Of a stretch of DNA of 8,027 bases, positions 6,585 through 8,027 are shown piece by piece. The number at the start of each line of letters is the position of its first letter. Within the stretch, counting starts at the first letter, position 1. The translations under genes and the position numbers were made by a program. The notes beneath the pieces are model-generated. The model ran no database searches. It was not told where the DNA came from and saw only the letters and a program-made list of their open reading frames with translations. This DNA is from an uncultured Eubacteriales bacterium (GTDB lineage: Bacteria; Bacillota; Clostridia; Oscillospirales; Oscillospiraceae), in the NCBI GenBank assembly GCA_900555795.1, contig USMP01000047.1:1-8027 (forward strand), read 5' to 3'.

Positions 6585-6609
6585 AAAAAACAACATTTTT
6601 CTCAAAAAA
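6585..6609 (+). promoter_or_regulatory. Phased A/T tracts, UP-element-like, upstream of rplU promoter
   Basis: AAAAAA (6585-6590), ATTTTT (6595-6600) and AAAAAA (6604-6609) recur about every 10 bases directly upstream of the -35 box. This spacing places them on one face of the helix and resembles UP elements bound by the RNA polymerase alpha subunit, or intrinsically curved DNA. It would suit a strongly expressed ribosomal-protein operon. Confidence 0.5.
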
Positions 6610-6613
6610 TCCG

Positions 6614-6642
6614 TTGACAATTTGGCTTTTCGCTGTTATACT
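6614..6642 (+). promoter_or_regulatory. Sigma-A promoter of the rplU-prp-rpmA operon
   Basis: A perfect -35 box TTGACA (6614-6619) is followed after 17 bases by TATACT (6637-6642), a 5/6 match to the -10 consensus. Transcription should start near 6649, leaving a leader of about 109 nt before rplU. This is the strongest promoter in the window. Confidence 0.9.
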
Positions 6643-6649
6643 AGGTAAG

Positions 6650-6757
6650 CCGCTTTGAATAGGCACAAGTGCGTCCTTTGATGCCGCCTACGATAGCGCG
6701 CCCGTAAAGGAGCGCGGTTAAGTGCTTCATAATAAAGGAAAGCGAGGTGCAAAAGGA
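6650..6757 (+). ncRNA. Ribosomal protein L21 leader, candidate autoregulatory RNA
   Basis: The untranslated leader of rplU can form at least two helices: TAGGC (6660-6664) with GCCTA (6686-6690), and CGCGCCC (6697-6703) with GG-A-GCGCG (6709-6716, one bulged A) closing a GTAAA loop. The motifs AAGTGCGTCCTTTGATGC (6668-6684) and AAGTGCTTC (6720-6728) look like those I associate with L21 leaders of Firmicutes, though that is from memory. Such leaders are thought to let surplus L21 repress its own operon. I cannot run a covariance-model search, so the family assignment is probable rather than proven. Confidence 0.65.
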
Positions 6758-7069
6758 ATGCACGCAATCATTGTTACCGGCGGTAAGCAGTACAAGGTGG
6801 CCGAGGGCGACACCCTCTTCATCGAGAAGCTGCCCGTGGAGGCCGGCGACCAGGTGGTCTTCGATCAGGTCCTGGCGGTGCTGGACGGCGATAACGCCAC
6901 CATCGGCACCCCCACCGTGGCCGGCGCCACCGTGGAGGCCAACACCGTGAAAAACGGCAAGGGCAAGAAGGTCCGCATCTTCAAGTACAATCCCAAGAAG
7001 GGCTACCGCAAGCGGCAAGGCCATCGTCAGCCCTATACCAAGGTTGAGATCACCAAGATCAACGCCTAA
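6758..7069 (+). CDS. rplU: 50S ribosomal protein L21
   Basis: L21 is an early-binding protein of the large ribosomal subunit that contacts 23S rRNA. The product is 103 residues, the standard length. The N-terminus, [18 protein letters not shown] (1-18), is characteristic. So is the C-terminal RNA-binding signature [17 protein letters not shown] (82-98), preceded by the basic [11 protein letters not shown] (71-81). The ATG at 6758 is chosen because the family starts here and GAGGTG (6744-6749) lies 8 bases upstream; a 12-codon in-frame extension to 6722 runs through leader structure and lacks a site. It is the first gene of the rplU-prp-rpmA operon, and prp begins 3 bases after its stop. It is probably autoregulated through the leader. 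Confidence 0.97.
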   Translation: MHAIIVTGGKQYKVAEGDTLFIEKLPVEAGDQVVFDQVLAVLDGDNATIGTPTVAGATVEANTVKNGKGKKVRIFKYNPKKGYRKRQGHRQPYTKVEITKINA

Positions 7070-7072
7070 GGG

Positions 7073-7405
7073 ATGACCAGCGTCACGTTCCACGTGGAGG
7101 GCAGCCGGATTACAGGGTTTGACGCTGTGGGCCACAGCGGGTACGCCGAATCGGGCGCGGACATTGTCTGCGCCGCCGTCACCAGCACGGTCCGCCTCAT
7201 TGAATGCGTCCTCAACGACGTAATGGGGCTCTGCGCCTCCGTAAAGGTCCATGAGAAAACCGCCAGTATCTCCCTGCGGCTCCCCGGGTCTCTTGGCCCC
7301 ACCGCTGAGAGCACCTGTCAGACTCTTCTGACAGGTACGATGGTCTATCTCAGTCAGCTCCACTGCGAGTATCCCGACTATATTGACGTTATGGAGGCCG
7401 AATAG
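7073..7405 (+). CDS. prp: Ribosomal-processing cysteine protease Prp (YsxB family)
   Basis: Prp removes the short N-terminal extension of ribosomal protein L27 in Firmicutes and related bacteria, a step needed for functional ribosomes in Staphylococcus aureus. The protein is 110 residues. Its conserved segment GHSGYAESGADIVCAAVT (20-37) provides His21 and Cys33, 12 residues apart as in known Prp proteins. The beginning, VTFHVEGSRITGFDAVGH (4-21), also matches the family. The gene starts 3 bases after the rplU stop and has only a poor ribosome-binding site (GGG just before ATG), so translation is probably coupled to rplU, which should keep this enzyme below ribosomal-protein levels. Its substrate is encoded by the next gene. 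Confidence 0.95.
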   Translation: MTSVTFHVEGSRITGFDAVGHSGYAESGADIVCAAVTSTVRLIECVLNDVMGLCASVKVHEKTASISLRLPGSLGPTAESTCQTLLTGTMVYLSQLHCEYPDYIDVMEAE

Positions 7406-7453
7406 GCCCCCTCACCCCCGCCAAGCATCTTACAGAAAGGATGGCACACAACG

Positions 7454-7735
7454 ATGATGAACATTGGTCTTCAGTTCTTCGCCCACAAGAAGGGCGTTGG
7501 TTCCACCAAGAACGGCCGTGACAGCGAGTCCAAGCGCCTCGGGCCCAAGCGGGCCGACGGGCAGCATGTGCTGGCCGGCAACATCTTAGTCCGCCAGCGC
7601 GGCACCCACATCCATCCCGGCGTCAACGTGGGTCGTGGCAGCGACGATACCCTGTTCGCCAAGGCCGACGGCGTTGTCCGTTTCGAGCGTCTGGGCAAGG
7701 ACCGTAAGCAGGTCTCCGTCTACGAGGCTCAGTAA
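7454..7735 (+). CDS. rpmA: 50S ribosomal protein L27, with Prp-cleaved N-terminal extension
   Basis: L27 sits next to the peptidyl-transferase centre, and its mature N-terminus reaches towards the tRNA acceptor ends. The precursor has 93 residues. MMNIGLQFF precedes AHKKGVG, so the LQFF-A cleavage motif of Prp-type L27 is intact and cutting after Phe9 would leave an 84-residue mature form. Family signatures follow: [15 protein letters not shown] (16-30) and [16 protein letters not shown] (47-62). Two ATGs stand in tandem (7454 and 7457). The first is preferred because GGATGG (7439-7444) lies 9 bases upstream and because it gives the 9-residue extension known from S. aureus. The gene ends at a terminator. 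Confidence 0.97.
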   Translation: MMNIGLQFFAHKKGVGSTKNGRDSESKRLGPKRADGQHVLAGNILVRQRGTHIHPGVNVGRGSDDTLFAKADGVVRFERLGKDRKQVSVYEAQ

Positions 7736-7748
7736 TCTGCCGCATACG

Positions 7749-7781
7749 GATCCCGGGCCGGTTACGGCTCGGGGTCTTTTT
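7749..7781 (+). terminator. Intrinsic terminator after rpmA
   Basis: In RNA, 7749-7759 pairs with 7766-7776 to give an 11-bp GC-rich stem with two G-U wobbles and a 6-base loop, followed by TTTTT (7777-7781). It begins 13 bp after the rpmA stop and should end, or at least reduce, transcription before obgE. Confidence 0.85.
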
Positions 7782-7822
7782 CTCTCCTGGTGTATGGGGC
7801 GGAGGGCGGATGGGCACAGTAA

Positions 7823-7920
7823 GCGGGAGAGCCCGCCTGTAAGGGCCCGCCACTCCGGCAGTTTTCTGCCCCGGCAGGGAACCAGTTCTCACATTTTTCC
7901 CGCCGCCAGGGGCGCGGGAA
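7823..7920 (+). other. Hairpin-rich leader region upstream of obgE
   Basis: The 159-bp gap between the rpmA terminator and obgE holds three small inverted repeats: GCGGG-AGAG-CCCGC (7823-7836), GGCAG-TTTT-CTGCC (7857-7870) and TTCCCGC with GCGGGAA (7897-7903 with 7914-7920). Arms are duplicated nearby (GCCCGCC at 7831 and 7845; CCGGCAG at 7855 and 7871), so alternative pairings are possible. I see no convincing sigma-A promoter here. A leader role is inference. Confidence 0.35.
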
Positions 7921-7940
7921 TTACAACAAGGAGGTGTCCC

Positions 7941-8027
7941 ATGGCAACATCCTTTATTGACAAAGCCCGCATCACTGTCAAGGCCGGCAGCGGCGGCAAC
8001 GGGTGTGTATCCTTTCACAGGGAGAAA
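7941..8027 (+). CDS. obgE: GTPase ObgE/CgtA, N-terminal fragment
   Basis: Only the first 29 codons are present before the window ends. They read MATSFIDKARITVKAGSG and continue GNGCVSFHREK, which is the glycine-rich start of the Obg fold (typically FIDKxxIxVKAGxGGNGCVxFRREK). Obg is an essential GTPase in ribosome large-subunit assembly and stress signalling; its GTPase domain would lie beyond the window. The ATG at 7941 has an excellent AAGGAGGTG site (7928-7936) 6 bases upstream, counting from GGAGG. Obg downstream of rplU-prp-rpmA is a conserved order in Firmicutes, but here a terminator intervenes. Confidence 0.93.
   Translation, partial: MATSFIDKARITVKAGSGGNGCVSFHREK

Noticed and set aside
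6722..6757. 12-codon N-terminal extension of L21
   Set aside because: L21 proteins begin at the M-x-A-I-I/V start found at 6758, and the extension lies inside the leader and over the ribosome-binding site.
6641..7363. Minus-strand ORF (240 codons) opposite rplU and prp
   Set aside because: It is antisense to two clearly identified genes and the leader, and its composition is that of a shadow.
7623..8018. Minus-strand ORF (131 codons) opposite the rpmA end and obgE start
   Set aside because: It crosses the rpmA terminator and both genes' coding ends; no support on its own strand.

Overview
The window looks like ordinary chromosome from a Gram-positive, Clostridia-type Firmicute with fairly GC-rich genes. 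An Oscillospiraceae-like gut clostridium would fit, but that is inference. The evidence is the strong AGGAGG ribosome-binding sites, a Firmicute-type L27 with a cleavable N-terminus beside its protease Prp, two CIRCE operators, and the YufO/YufP/YufQ-type transporter genes. I see no mobile element, CRISPR array, tRNA, rRNA or defence locus.

Layout. (1) 30-3669, plus strand: three genes overlapping by 4 bp (ATGA) encode the double ATPase and two permeases of a nucleoside/BMP-family ABC importer. The binding lipoprotein expected with them is not in the window and may lie just upstream. (2) 3690-3736: a strong hairpin with T-runs on both strands ends this operon and the convergent htpG. (3) 3753-5633, minus strand: htpG (bacterial Hsp90), preceded by a perfect CIRCE operator at 5748-5774. 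(4) 5849-6283, minus strand: a small heat-shock protein (Hsp20) with its own terminator and, about 240 bp upstream, a second perfect CIRCE at 6521-6547. Its long leader holds a sharply GC-rich block that coincides with a possible 32-codon upstream ORF. (5) 6614-7735, plus strand: a near-consensus sigma-A promoter, an L21-type leader, then rplU, prp and rpmA, closed by a terminator. (6) 7941 to the end: the first 29 codons of obgE.

How the genes work together. Hsp20 holds unfolding proteins and HtpG remodels clients. The two genes are separate transcription units on the same strand, and each carries an HrcA (CIRCE) operator in the same position relative to a candidate promoter, so they form a small stress island under one repressor. 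The adjacent rplU-prp-rpmA unit is a ribosome module in which Prp trims the N-terminal extension of L27, and that extension and the Prp active-site residues are both visible here. ObgE, a ribosome-assembly GTPase, follows in the usual Firmicute order.

I did not find a clearly undescribed system. The most worthwhile points are CIRCE control of htpG together with hsp20, the shared CIRCE/promoter geometry, the possible upstream ORF in the hsp20 leader, and departures from the usual motifs in the ABC transporter.
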